Shown piece after piece: positions 33,862 through 41,462 of a stretch of 41,462 nt of DNA. Numbering within the stretch: the first letter of the stretch is position 1; the number at the start of each line of letters is the position of its first letter. Origin of the DNA: Chloroflexota bacterium (lineage in GTDB: Bacteria > Chloroflexota > Anaerolineae > Aggregatilineales > Phototrophicaceae); NCBI GenBank assembly GCA_026707665.1, contig JAPOWK010000017.1, positions 1 to 41,462 on the forward strand, written 5' to 3'. The notes below the pieces were generated by a model. That model did not search any database. It was not told the DNA's origin and saw only the letters and a list, made by a program, of their open reading frames with translations. The translations under genes were made by a program, and so were the position numbers.

Positions 33862-33864
33862 TAT
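33845..33864 (+). promoter_or_regulatory. Extended -10 promoter with small inverted repeat for the phosphorylase gene
   Basis: TGTTAATAT at 33856-33864 is an extended -10 (TGnTAATAT). The inverted repeat ACAAG-TT-CTTGT (33845-33856) lies immediately upstream and also inside the spacer of the divergent channel promoter, so one regulator could affect both. The -35 is poor. The predicted start near 33871 leaves a leader of about 110 bases to TTG 33983. Confidence 0.4.
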
Positions 33865-33982
33865 GACGCTAACGAGGATTCCTATCTGTATCTGGAATCC
33901 GTTTCAATTTGAGCCTGGCAAGGAATTGGCTGGCCGAAAGCCCGGCTATTCTCAGTGTGAAGGCAAAGTCGGGAGCAATCAT

Positions 33983-34822
33983 TTGTATAACCGAAAGGAT
34001 TTCCAGCGCGCCGCTTCAGTCATCCAGTCGCGATCGTCCTTGCGCCCGACGATCGGGCTGGTCTTGGGCTCCGGTTTGGGCAAGCTGGCTGACGAGTTGC
34101 TTGCGAGAGTCGTCATTCCATATACCGATATCCCCCTTTGGCCCGTTTCCACTGTGGAAGGGCATACGGGCAACCTGGTCATTGGCGAATTGGAAGGGCA
34201 GGTTGTCGCCGTACAGCAGGGGCGCGCACACTTCTACGAAGGTTACACGATGGCCGAAGTCACGTTTCCCATTCGCGTGATGAAGGAGTTGGGTATTCAT
34301 ACCCTGCTCTTGACGAACGCGGCTGGCGGCGTGAACACGAGCTATCAAGTCGGCGACCTAATGCTGCTGGAGGATCATATTAATTTGCCCGGGATGGCGG
34401 GCGCAAACCCGCTTATGGGACCAAACGATGAAGCGCTCGGCCTCCGTTTCGTCGGCATGTCGCAGGCTTATGATCGGCGCCTACGGCAGCGGGCGCTGGA
34501 AGTGGCGCGCGAGCACGATATTCCACTGCATAGCGGCGTTTATTTCGGTTTGTCCGGTCCCTTCTTCGAGACGCCGGCGGAAATCAGAATGATCCGCGCT
34601 TTGGGTGGCGATGCGGTGGGCATGTCGACCGTCAACGAAGTGCTGGTTGCCCGTCACGCTGACATGCGCGTCATGGCTTGCTCCGGCATCACGAATCAGA
34701 CGATCGACGCGGTCGACACCGACATGGAAACCAACCATGAAGAAGTTCTGGAGGCCGGTGAGATCATCGTCCCGCGCCTAATCACAATACTGAAAGGACT
34801 GCTCAGCAATTTCCCAATATGA
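33983..34822 (+). CDS. punA: Purine nucleoside phosphorylase (trimeric type)
   Basis: The enzyme splits inosine/guanosine-type nucleosides with phosphate into base and ribose-1-phosphate. The ~279-residue protein has IGLVLGSGLGKLADEL, the VSTVEGHTGNLVIG phosphate-site block, QQGRAHFYEGYTM, LLTNAAGGVNTSY, the PFFETPAEIRMI stretch, GMSTVNEV and CSGITNQTID, whose Asn is the 6-oxopurine contact in trimeric PNPs. TTG 33983 follows GGGAG at 33971-33975 and gives the usual family length. A longer frame from ATG 33863 would add about 40 residues unlike the family and would overlap the promoter, so it is rejected. PNP feeds free bases to the purine island. Its stop overlaps the next start as ATGA. Confidence 0.92.
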   Translation: MYNRKDFQRAASVIQSRSSLRPTIGLVLGSGLGKLADELLARVVIPYTDIPLWPVSTVEGHTGNLVIGELEGQVVAVQQGRAHFYEGYTMAEVTFPIRVMKELGIHTLLLTNAAGGVNTSYQVGDLMLLEDHINLPGMAGANPLMGPNDEALGLRFVGMSQAYDRRLRQRALEVAREHDIPLHSGVYFGLSGPFFETPAEIRMIRALGGDAVGMSTVNEVLVARHADMRVMACSGITNQTIDAVDTDMETNHEEVLEAGEIIVPRLITILKGLLSNFPI

Positions 34823-35610
34823 CAGCCGTTATCGCGCTAATCGACCAGGTCGCCATCGGCATCTATTTCTTGATCGCCGCTGGCATCTTGTTTGCGCTGA
34901 GGCGGTATGTCATCCATGGCGAAGAATACCGTTCCACTTACTTTGAACTGGAACGTGAACTTTCGCGCTATCGGCGAACGAACGCCATTACGGCGATCAT
35001 CTTCTTGCTGGAACTGGCTGTCATCGTCGCCGGCGTGCAAGCGGTCATCGTGCCGGAGTTGTTGCAAGATCGCCAGATTGAAGCGCTAGTCGCTGGCGCG
35101 CGGATGGACGATGGCGACTTCCGAACACCGGTCCCGGCGCCGCCAGCATCCGATCTCGGCATTGATCCAGTCGCCCTGCCGCGTTCAGCCGGGGCGGCCA
35201 ATCAGATTCAAGCCACGCCTTTGCCGACGCCCACACCTGTGGGCACGATCATTCCGTCGGATCCGCCACAAGGCTGCGACAATGCCGAAGCCCAACTGTT
35301 GATACCTGGTAATGGCATGCGCGTATTTCAGCCAATACCGGTGATCGGCACGGTCTTCACCGATCAGTTTTCGTACGCTTCCATTGAGATCAACGGACCC
35401 AGCACCTTGGGCAGCTTTCAAGTCATAGACGAACAGCATGTGGAAGTGCGAGAGCGGGCGGAGTTTGGCCAATTCGTGCCCGCGCCTTACGAGGCTGGCG
35501 AATACCAGTTTCGTCTGATGGTCTTCGACATCACCAACGAGCTCAAAGCCTCATGTATGGTTCACATTTATATTTCTGAACCGATGCCGACGCTGACGCC
35601 CGTTCGCTAA
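34819..35610 (+). CDS. Membrane protein with extracytoplasmic Ig-like domain, unknown function
   Basis: The 263-residue protein has two membrane helices (about residues 8-26 and 54-78) with a short charged loop between them. A Pro/Thr-rich linker (about 110-155, including TPLPTPTP) leads to a beta-rich C-terminal domain (about 155-255) with AQLLIPGNGMRVFQ, a single Cys pair (C154 region and C250 region) and a final TPVR. The C-terminal domain resembles an Ig/FN3-like extracellular module. I know no family name. It is translationally coupled to punA by ATGA, but no functional link is visible. The linker type is common in Chloroflexota surface proteins. It ends facing fabH with a 73-base gap and no clear terminator. 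Confidence 0.7.
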   Translation: MTAVIALIDQVAIGIYFLIAAGILFALRRYVIHGEEYRSTYFELERELSRYRRTNAITAIIFLLELAVIVAGVQAVIVPELLQDRQIEALVAGARMDDGDFRTPVPAPPASDLGIDPVALPRSAGAANQIQATPLPTPTPVGTIIPSDPPQGCDNAEAQLLIPGNGMRVFQPIPVIGTVFTDQFSYASIEINGPSTLGSFQVIDEQHVEVRERAEFGQFVPAPYEAGEYQFRLMVFDITNELKASCMVHIYISEPMPTLTPVR

Positions 35611-35683
35611 GCGACCCAAGTATTCCTCGTGCGGTACAGCCCATCGATGTTTCCCACGACGAATCCGCGCCGGGAGCGGCCAC

Positions 35684-36856
35684 TCAAGCCTGAAGATCGC
35701 GCACTCTGCTGTTGACACGGCGGCGCCAGCGGCGAGAGCGCGAACGCCATTTGGCGATGCGATATTGCACATGTCGGCGCTGACGGTTGAGGAGCGAACC
35801 CTGCTGTTCGCTCGGCTTGGGGATGCCCCAACGGATGATCATGGAAGCCCAGGTCAAGCCGCCGCCGAAACCGACCAGCGCAATATGATCCTTGTCCTGG
35901 ATCCGTTTCTGCTCGATCGCCTCACAGAGCGCGATAGGGATGGATGCGGCCGATGTATTGCCGTAGCGCTCGACATTGCTCATGAACTTTTCGATGTCAA
36001 TGCCGAGCTTGCGCGCGGCCGCTTGCAAGATTCGCAGGTTGGCCTGATGGGGAATCACCAAATTGACGTCGCTCACATTGATGCCAGCGATTTGGCAGGC
36101 TTGTTCCACACTCTCGCTGACGACGCGCGTGGCAAACTTGAATACCTCGCTGCCGGCCATGGACATTTTGTAAAGCTTGCTGCCATTTGCCCCAGCGCGC
36201 GATTCGTTGGCGTCGATGCTGCCGACGCTGGGAATCGCCAGCAGGTCACCCCCTGAGCCATCCGAGCGCAAGACGCTCGCGAGTACGCCACCGGGAGTTT
36301 CACTCGCGCGCAGTACGACGGCGCCCGCGCCATCGCCGAAAAGGATACAGGTGCTGCGATCCTGCCAATCCAGAATCCGACTCATGGTTTCGGCGCCGAT
36401 GACCAGAGCGGCGTTGATCGAGCCGGCGCGGATGGAATCGGCGGCCATGTTCAAGGCGTAGACAAAACCGGAGCAGGCGGCGCTCAAATCAAAGGCGCCC
36501 GCCTCGTGCGCGTTCAGCCAATCTTGCACCAGGCTGGCCGTGCTGGGGAAAATGTTCTCGGGCGTGGAGGTAGCGACCACGATCAGGTCGAGGTCAGTCG
36601 GCAGAATGTCGGCCACTTCCAGCGCCTGCTGCGCCGCCCGATAGGCCAGCGTCGCCGTCGATTCGCCTTCATTGGCGATGAAGCGTTGACGGATGCCGGT
36701 GCGGGCCAAGATCCAGTCGTCATTGGTATCTACAAAGGACGACAGATCATCGTTAGTCATCGCCGTTACCGGCACGGCCATGCCCCAGCCGATGACATGC
36801 GCGTGTCGCACTGCCGCCGCTGGATTGGCTTTGCCGCTCTTCTCAAAGGTTGCCAT
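35684..36856 (-). CDS. fabH: 3-oxoacyl-ACP synthase III (KAS III)
   Basis: FabH condenses acetyl-CoA with malonyl-ACP to start fatty acid synthesis. The 390-residue product has the catalytic triad motifs SAACSGFVYAL (Cys), IPHQANLRI (His) and YGNTSAASIP (Asn), plus GDGAGAVVL and the GGGLTWASMIIRW end found in other FabH proteins. The protein then continues for about 47 residues with 13 Arg (for example RSRSRRWRRRV), which is not usual. Start ATG 36856 (MATFEKSGK) overlaps the end of fabF by 14 bases. A longer frame from 36874 is possible but unneeded. No acpP, fabD or fabG is in the window. Confidence 0.93.
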   Translation of the reverse strand: MATFEKSGKANPAAAVRHAHVIGWGMAVPVTAMTNDDLSSFVDTNDDWILARTGIRQRFIANEGESTATLAYRAAQQALEVADILPTDLDLIVVATSTPENIFPSTASLVQDWLNAHEAGAFDLSAACSGFVYALNMAADSIRAGSINAALVIGAETMSRILDWQDRSTCILFGDGAGAVVLRASETPGGVLASVLRSDGSGGDLLAIPSVGSIDANESRAGANGSKLYKMSMAGSEVFKFATRVVSESVEQACQIAGINVSDVNLVIPHQANLRILQAAARKLGIDIEKFMSNVERYGNTSAASIPIALCEAIEQKRIQDKDHIALVGFGGGLTWASMIIRWGIPKPSEQQGSLLNRQRRHVQYRIAKWRSRSRRWRRRVNSRVRDLQA

Positions 36857-38096
36857 TGTCCTGATATTCACCAAATATCACTACGGCATTGTGTCCGCCG
36901 AAGCCAAATGCATTGGACATCACATTCTTGACTTCATGCGGGAAGCCCGTGTTGGGCGCATAATTCAGATCGCAACTGGGATCCGGTTCCGCCAAATGGA
37001 TGGTCGGCGGGATAAAGTTTGCGCGGATGGCCATGATTGAGAAAATCGCTTCAATCGCGGCGCCGCCGCCGAGGAGGTGGCCCGTCATCGATTTCGTCGA
37101 GCTGACCGGAATGTTGTAAATGGCTTCGCCCAGCGCACGCTTTAGCGCATTGGTTTCAGCCCGGTCATTCAAAGGCGTGCTGGTGCCGTGAGCGTTGATG
37201 TAGTTGATATCATCTGCCTGGAGGCCGGCATCCCTCAGCGCAAACTCGACCGCCTTGGCCGCGCCTTCGCCGCTCTCCATCGGCGCGGTGATGTGGTAGG
37301 CGTCCGATGTATGACCGTAACCCAACAATTCCGCATAGATAGTCGCTCCGCGCTCAAGAGCGTGATTCATTTCCTCAAGTACGATCACGCCCGCTCCTTC
37401 ACCGGGAACGAATCCATCCCGATTCAAGTCAAATGGGCGCGAGGCGGTCTCTGGATCGTCGTTGCGGCTGAGGGCAGTCATATTGTTGAAGCCAGCCACG
37501 CAAAGCGGCACAATGGCCGCTTCGGATGCGCCCGCGACCATGGCCGCCGCGTCTCCTCGCCTTATAATATGCATAGCCTCGCCGATCGCATTGTTGCCGG
37601 AAGCGCAGGCGGTGACGATGCAATGATTCGGTCCGCGCAGATTGAAGTTCAAAGATACGGCCCCGGAGCAGCTGTCGCTCAATATCTTGGGAATGGCCAT
37701 CGGCTTGATGCCCCGGTGGCCTCGTCTGTCGATGCCTTGCTGCGACTCAACAAAAGAATTGATGCCGCCGACGCCCGAACCGATGATGCAGCCGACCTCA
37801 TACATATTGTCGCTAGTGATCGTCAAGCCACTGTCTTCCATCGCTTGCCGGCTGGCCTCCAGCGCGAACTGGGCGACGCGATCCAGGCGCCGCGCTTCTT
37901 TGCGGCCGAAGGTTGCATCGGGATCGAAATCTTTGACTTCGCCGGCCAGCTGATTCTGCGTCAATTGGCGGTCATAGCGCGTTATATAACTGATGCCGTT
38001 TTCGCCCGAAGCGGTGTTTTCCCAAGCGTCGGCGACATTGTTGCCGGTCGGGCAAAGGATGCCCATGCCCGTAATGACGATGCGTTTTCTGTCCAA
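36843..38096 (-). CDS. fabF: 3-oxoacyl-ACP synthase II (KAS II)
   Basis: FabF elongates acyl-ACP with malonyl-ACP. The ~417-residue product has RIVITGMGILCPTGNN, IGSGVGGI, the TACASGNNAIGEA nucleophile block, the VPGEGAGVIVLEE segment, NAHGTSTPLND with catalytic His, and KSMTGHLLGGGAAIEA with the second His/Lys, then NAFGFGGHNAVVIF near the end. TTG 38096 follows GGGAGGG (38107-38101) by 4 bases and gives the family N-terminus directly; the longer frame from 38138 is therefore rejected. It is the first gene of the fabF-fabH pair. Confidence 0.95.
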   Translation of the reverse strand: MDRKRIVITGMGILCPTGNNVADAWENTASGENGISYITRYDRQLTQNQLAGEVKDFDPDATFGRKEARRLDRVAQFALEASRQAMEDSGLTITSDNMYEVGCIIGSGVGGINSFVESQQGIDRRGHRGIKPMAIPKILSDSCSGAVSLNFNLRGPNHCIVTACASGNNAIGEAMHIIRRGDAAAMVAGASEAAIVPLCVAGFNNMTALSRNDDPETASRPFDLNRDGFVPGEGAGVIVLEEMNHALERGATIYAELLGYGHTSDAYHITAPMESGEGAAKAVEFALRDAGLQADDINYINAHGTSTPLNDRAETNALKRALGEAIYNIPVSSTKSMTGHLLGGGAAIEAIFSIMAIRANFIPPTIHLAEPDPSCDLNYAPNTGFPHEVKNVMSNAFGFGGHNAVVIFGEYQDNGNL

Positions 38097-38140
38097 ACAG
38101 CCCTCCCGCGCTACGGGCTCCGCTGCGCCGCTCTCCAATC

Positions 38141-38149
38141 ATTGTAACA
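38141..38149 (-). promoter_or_regulatory. Putative extended -10 promoter for fabF-fabH
   Basis: TGTTACAAT on the minus strand (38149-38141) fits TGnTACAAT. No good -35 is visible. The predicted start near 38134 leaves a leader of about 38 bases to TTG 38096. Confidence 0.4.
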
Positions 38150-38170
38150 CTGTGAGCGCCTTTCCGTTGC

Positions 38171-38199
38171 TTTACAGTTGCCGCAATGCCACCTATAAT
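38171..38199 (+). promoter_or_regulatory. Promoter for the SDR-GNAT-proC genes
   Basis: TTTACA (38171-38176) and TATAAT (38194-38199) are 17 bases apart, a near-consensus pair. The predicted start near 38206 leaves a leader of about 65 bases to ATG 38271. It is divergent from the fabF promoter. Confidence 0.7.
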
Positions 38200-38270
38200 A
38201 CGCCCTTCATTATCCCACGCGAGAAACGCGGGCGCAGTGGCGAATCATTCTGCGGGAAACTTGACGATCG

Positions 38271-39230
38271 ATGATCCTGATAACTGGCGCAACCGGGCTG
38301 GTAGGGCGGTATCTGGTCCAAAGGCTGATGCAAGAGTCGGTGCCGACGCGCGTTCTGCTGCCCGAACGACGAATGCGGCGCCTGCCTTGGGACACGGGTG
38401 ATCCCCAAGCGCCGGAGCTCTTCGTCGGCACGGTCGCCGATGAAGAAGCCTTCTTCCGCGCGGTGACCGGCTGCCACGCCGTCATCCACTTGGAGAACGC
38501 GCAGTGGTGGGGCCGTCGCCGCGATCTTGAAGAGGTCGAGCTGGCGGGCGCCCGCGCTTTGGCTACGGTCGCGCGGTCGGCGCGCGTCGGGCGCGTCATC
38601 ACGCTCAGCCACCTGGGCGCCGCGCCCTCGTCTGCTTACACCCTGCATCGCGTCAAAGGAGAAGTTGAGGATCTATTGCGCAATAGCGGCGTTGCCTACA
38701 CGGTGATTCGAAGCGGCATCATATTCGCGCCGGATGACGCCTTCGTCAACCATATCGCGAGCATGCTGCGGATCAACCCGGCCTTCTTTCTGATGCCGGG
38801 TCATGGCGAGGTGGTCCTGCATCCCATGTATATTGACGACCTGGTGGAAGCCATCTACCGCAGCCTTGATCGCGTACGGCTTGTAGATGCAACCGTCGAG
38901 ATTGGCGGTCCCGAATACTTGTCTTTGCGCGATCTGATCTTGACGATCATGCGCGTCACCGGGATGCGGCGCCTCGTCATCGGCGTCCCTCCCTACTTGC
39001 TGCGCTGGATCACCGCTGTTTACAGCCGCGTCTTGCCGCGTTCGCTCATCACCGCGCAGTGGCTGGATATCCTGGCGGCGAACCGCACAGCGCCACTCGG
39101 CAGCACCTACGATCATTTTGGTTTCCAGCCGCGGCGATTTGAATCAACCTTGCTGAATTATCTGCCTCAACGCGCGCATTTCCTCAGCCTGTTGCGCGAT
39201 TCGTTCCGGCGGCGGCCGCGGCCGATATGA
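38271..39230 (+). CDS. Atypical SDR (NmrA/complex I NDUFA9-like) NAD(P)-binding protein
   Basis: The 319-residue protein is an extended/atypical short-chain dehydrogenase. The N-terminus ILITGATGLVGRYLVQRL is the TGxxGxxG dinucleotide loop, followed by DEEAFFRAVTGCHAVIHL. Instead of the classic YxxxK there is a SSAYTLHRVKGEVEDLL block, where Y and K may be spaced differently. The C-terminal part has a PMYIDDLVEAIYRSL strand-helix and an Arg-rich tail. Such proteins bind NAD(P) and act as quinone-related or regulatory subunits or in carotenoid/sugar pathways. No specific function can be assigned. It is 16 bases before the GNAT gene. Confidence 0.78.
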   Translation: MILITGATGLVGRYLVQRLMQESVPTRVLLPERRMRRLPWDTGDPQAPELFVGTVADEEAFFRAVTGCHAVIHLENAQWWGRRRDLEEVELAGARALATVARSARVGRVITLSHLGAAPSSAYTLHRVKGEVEDLLRNSGVAYTVIRSGIIFAPDDAFVNHIASMLRINPAFFLMPGHGEVVLHPMYIDDLVEAIYRSLDRVRLVDATVEIGGPEYLSLRDLILTIMRVTGMRRLVIGVPPYLLRWITAVYSRVLPRSLITAQWLDILAANRTAPLGSTYDHFGFQPRRFESTLLNYLPQRAHFLSLLRDSFRRRPRPI

Positions 39231-39246
39231 CGCGCAGGACCGACAA

Positions 39247-40131
39247 ATGAAGGATATCAAGATCAGACGTCTGCTGAACGCGGCCGAGCACGATCAAGCG
39301 GTCGAATTGCAGAAGTACTATTGGGGAGAAGACGCCGCCTACCTGGTGCCGCGGCACATGCTTCACTCGATCGCGCATTATGGCGGGCATGTTCTGGGCG
39401 CTTATGACGAGGACAGGCTCGTTGGCTTGGTGCTGGGCTTCATCGGCACCGACATCGATATAGACGCGCCCGATGCCCGACCGGCGATGGCGAACCTGCT
39501 CATCATGTCGAAGCGCATGGTCGTTCTGCCGGCGTATCGGGGGCGGAATATCGGCTTCCGCCTGAAAATGGCGCAGCGCGACCTGGCGATCAAACATGCG
39601 ATTCGCCTGGTGACCTGGACCGTTGACCCGCTTTTGGCGCCAAATGCGCATCTCAACATACGCAAATTAGGCGGCGTCATCCAGCGGTACGCGACCAACT
39701 TCTTCGGGCTCGATGAGGCGGAGAGCTTGCGGTCTGACCGGCTGGTCGTTGAATGGTGGGTGACCCAACGGCGCGTCAAGGAGCGGGCGAAAGGCGCCGG
39801 CGGCGGGCTGACCTTGCAGCAATACTTTGATGTGAATGCGCCGATCGTCAATCGAGCCGAAGCATCGCCGATCTGGCTCAAGCCGCGACGTATGACCGAT
39901 GTGCCAGCCTCGACCTTTGCCCTGGTCGAAATCCCGGGAGACTTCCGCGCGCTGGAAGCGGCCGATCGCGCCCTGGCCGATGAATGGCGCTATCATATCC
40001 GCGATGTCTTTCCGCGAATGTTTGCGGCCGGCTACATTGTGACTGACTTTGTGAGCGGCAAGTTTGAAAACGGGCGGCGCAGCTTCTATTTGCTCAGCCG
40101 CCACTTTGATGAAGACGAGCGAAGGAATTAG
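39247..40131 (+). CDS. GNAT-family acetyltransferase-like protein
   Basis: The 294-residue protein has an N-terminal GNAT fold: IRRLLNAAEHDQAVELQKYYW, VLGAYDEDRLVGLVLGF, then MSKRMVVLPAYRGRNIGFRLK, the V-x-P-x-R-G-R-x-x-G acetyl-CoA-binding stretch. A helical and beta C-terminal half (about 150-294) has VEWWVTQRRVKER and DVFPRMFAAGYIVTDF; this layout fits the COG3375-like predicted acetyltransferases. Substrate unknown. It lies 9 bases before proC and is probably in the same transcript. Confidence 0.8.
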   Translation: MKDIKIRRLLNAAEHDQAVELQKYYWGEDAAYLVPRHMLHSIAHYGGHVLGAYDEDRLVGLVLGFIGTDIDIDAPDARPAMANLLIMSKRMVVLPAYRGRNIGFRLKMAQRDLAIKHAIRLVTWTVDPLLAPNAHLNIRKLGGVIQRYATNFFGLDEAESLRSDRLVVEWWVTQRRVKERAKGAGGGLTLQQYFDVNAPIVNRAEASPIWLKPRRMTDVPASTFALVEIPGDFRALEAADRALADEWRYHIRDVFPRMFAAGYIVTDFVSGKFENGRRSFYLLSRHFDEDERRN

Positions 40132-40140
40132 GGGATCAAT

Positions 40141-40956
40141 ATGGCCTTCAACGGTGAAAAGACGGCCTTCGTCGGCGCGGGCGTTATGGGCGAGGCGATG
40201 ATCAAAGGACTGCTCAAGCAGGGCTTGCTGGCGCCGGAAAACATCGTGGCTGCCGATCCGCGCGAGCAGCATTTGGCCGCTCTGCGCGAACGTTACGGCA
40301 TTGAGGTCACGACTGACAATGCCGAAGCGGGGCGCGCCGCCGATGTCCTAGTCCTGTCGGTAAAGCCGCAAGTGATGGGAGCGGTGCTGCCAGAATTGCG
40401 CGGGCAGGTCGACAGCGTCCGGCTGATCCTTAGCATTGTCGCTGGCGTGCCACTGCAGACGATATCTGAAAATCTTCTGAACGTGCGCGTGGTGCGTTCC
40501 ATGCCCAATACGCCGGGGCAGATCGGCTGCGGAATCACCGTCTGGACCGCGTCCCCAGATGTCGGCGCCGAAGAGCGGGCGCAGGCGGAGGCGCTGCTGG
40601 GGGCCATGGGCGAGCACATATACGCCGCCGATGAGCGCTTTCTGGATATGGCGACCGCCCTGAGCGGCTCGGGTCCGGCTTACGTATTCATGTTCATGGA
40701 GGCGCTGGTCGATGCCGGCGTTCACATGGGATTTGCCCGGCGCGACGCCGAGAAGCTGGTGGAGCAGACGCTTCTGGGCTCCGTGCTCTACGCGCAGCAA
40801 TCCGGCTTGCATCCGGCGCAGCTGCGCAATCAGGTGACTAGCCCCGGTGGCACGACCGCGGCCGCCTTGCATGAAATGGAAAAAGGCGGATTGCGAACCG
40901 TGCTTTCGGAGGGCGTCTGGGCGGCATATCGGCGGTCGCAGGCGCTCGGTACATAG
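40141..40956 (+). CDS. proC: Pyrroline-5-carboxylate reductase
   Basis: ProC reduces pyrroline-5-carboxylate to proline with NAD(P)H. The 271-residue product has the Rossmann loop FVGAGVMGEAMIKGLL, the VVRSMPNTPGQIGCGITVW block, ALSGSGPAYVFMFMEALVDAG, and QVTSPGGTTAAALHEMEKGG, all diagnostic. Length is normal. Start ATG 40141 gives MAFNGEKTAFVGAG. No other proline gene (proA/proB) is in view. Confidence 0.96.
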   Translation: MAFNGEKTAFVGAGVMGEAMIKGLLKQGLLAPENIVAADPREQHLAALRERYGIEVTTDNAEAGRAADVLVLSVKPQVMGAVLPELRGQVDSVRLILSIVAGVPLQTISENLLNVRVVRSMPNTPGQIGCGITVWTASPDVGAEERAQAEALLGAMGEHIYAADERFLDMATALSGSGPAYVFMFMEALVDAGVHMGFARRDAEKLVEQTLLGSVLYAQQSGLHPAQLRNQVTSPGGTTAAALHEMEKGGLRTVLSEGVWAAYRRSQALGT

Positions 40957-41048
40957 TCAAAAGAGCTCGCGTCTGGCAATCTGACACTTTGATGTGAACG
41001 GCCTCGGCTCTCGATACTGTCCAGCGCCGAAATCCGTTTGTGAAAATA

Positions 41049-41077
41049 TAGACAAGCGCCAGGCTTTGGGCTAGAAT
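41049..41077 (+). promoter_or_regulatory. Promoter for atpA
   Basis: TAGACA (41049-41054) and TAGAAT (41072-41077) are 17 bases apart. The predicted start near 41084 leaves a leader of about 136 bases. The rest of the 264-base gap after proC (40957-41048) has no signal that I can defend. Confidence 0.65.
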
Positions 41078-41177
41078 TGCACAGAACGTCGCCTGCGCGG
41101 TGGACGCGCCTGCAAAGGGCTGTACGCGCCGGGACATGCAAGTGCTTGATTCGGATGTGGCTCCCTTTAGGGTGAGT

Positions 41178-41217
41178 CAGGCTTAAAGCGAAGGCATAAA
41201 GTTAGGCAAGGAGCCTG
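41178..41217 (+). other. Possible leader stem covering the atpA ribosome site
   Basis: CAGGCT (41178-41183) can pair with AGCCTG (41212-41217), which overlaps the end of the AAGGAG Shine-Dalgarno (41208-41213). This could limit atpA translation. The stem is only 6 bp with a 28-base loop, so support is weak. Confidence 0.25.
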
Positions 41218-41220
41218 CGA

Positions 41221-41462
41221 ATGGCAGACAATATCTACGATTCGATCCTGGAACAAATTCAAGAAATTGAGCTTGGGGCGCTCGAATCAGTCGAGGTCGG
41301 CTATGTGGAAGAGGTCGGCGACGGGATCGCGCGCATCACGGGCTTGGACAATGTGCGTTATAACGAGTTGGTACAATTCGAGAATGGCATCGCCGGTATC
41401 GCTTTCAACCTGGAGAAAGACAATGTCGGCGTCATCATCATGGGCGCCTACGATGACATTCA
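41221..41462 (+). CDS. atpA: F-type ATP synthase subunit alpha, N-terminal part
   Basis: The frame from ATG 41221 runs off the right edge; about 80 residues are seen. [37 protein letters not shown] is split here as its parts: a helical N-terminus, then [14 protein letters not shown], the crown beta-barrel start typical of alpha subunits, [17 protein letters not shown], and [12 protein letters not shown]. The alpha subunit is part of the F1 catalytic hexamer. AAGGAG lies 7 bases upstream. No atpH/atpF gene precedes it, which is the more usual order; proC does. Confidence 0.93.
   Translation, partial: MADNIYDSILEQIQEIELGALESVEVGYVEEVGDGIARITGLDNVRYNELVQFENGIAGIAFNLEKDNVGVIIMGAYDDI

Noticed and set aside
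33863..33982. N-terminal extension of the purine nucleoside phosphorylase from ATG 33863
   Set aside because: The extra ~40 residues do not resemble the family, they overlap the predicted promoter, and TTG 33983 has GGGAG correctly placed.
37188..38147. Plus-strand frame of 319 codons antisense to fabF
   Set aside because: FabF catalytic motifs are all present on the minus strand; shadow frame.

Overview
The window looks like a chromosomal segment of a Chloroflexota bacterium, probably from the Anaerolineae side, most likely from a metagenome-derived genome. This is an inference. It rests on a GC-rich code with frequent GTG and TTG starts, Pro/Thr linkers of the TPTP type in envelope proteins, a bacterial coenzyme F420 gene set, and several conserved but unnamed families that I associate with this phylum. 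I see no mobile element, prophage, rRNA or CRISPR array. One tRNA-Leu(CAG) gene is present. Genes are tightly packed, often with ATGA-type overlaps, and the longest gene-free stretches are about 200-265 bases.

Left flank (1-6.7 kb): the end of a MaoC-like hydratase gene, galT, a reverse-strand membrane-anchored serine hydrolase with SH3 domains, tRNA-Leu, a FtsB-like small membrane protein, a reverse-strand guanylate-kinase-like gene coupled to ygfZ, and folD.

Central region (6.8-31.7 kb, all on the plus strand): a purine and nitrogen-catabolism island. It opens with an 8-oxoguanine-deaminase-like amidohydrolase, adenine deaminase, YgeY hydrolase, YgeW knotted carbamoyltransferase and carbamate kinase. 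Two PLP fold-type-II enzymes, a polyprenyl-phosphate glycosyltransferase, a small coiled-coil protein and an unknown 147-residue protein follow, then SsnA. A complete-looking F420 module comes next (npdG, cofE, a separate nitroreductase, cofD, cofC), then an F420-type LLM oxidoreductase and a metallophosphoesterase. The island ends with xanthine-dehydrogenase-type subunits (a FAD/2Fe-2S fusion and a molybdopterin subunit) separated by an unrecognised 584-residue protein, and a YqeC-MocA fusion. SsnA, YgeY, YgeW, YqeC, MocA and the XDH-like subunits are the marker set of selenium-dependent molybdenum hydroxylases (SDMH). The interleaving with F420 biosynthesis is the most interesting property of the window.

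The 584-residue protein carries, in its C-terminal third, what looks like a nucleoside-phosphorylase-type (NP-I) fold: a Gly-rich strand-loop, a GD-(I/V)P element and an EME motif. It is the best candidate here for an undescribed component of purine metabolism.

Right flank (31.7-41.5 kb): a reverse-strand two-RCK potassium channel, divergent from a trimeric-type purine nucleoside phosphorylase gene that is coupled to a membrane protein gene; a reverse-strand fabF-fabH pair, divergent from an SDR gene, a GNAT gene and proC; and the start of atpA behind its own promoter.

Proposed combined logic: PNP frees bases from nucleosides, Ade and the two amidohydrolases deaminate purines, and the molybdenum hydroxylase oxidises hypoxanthine/xanthine-like rings. 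YgeY, YgeW, carbamate kinase and the PLP enzymes process ureido and amino-acid fragments, recovering ATP from carbamoyl phosphate. F420, through NpdG and the LLM enzyme, may handle part of the redox traffic. The last point is a hypothesis from gene context only.
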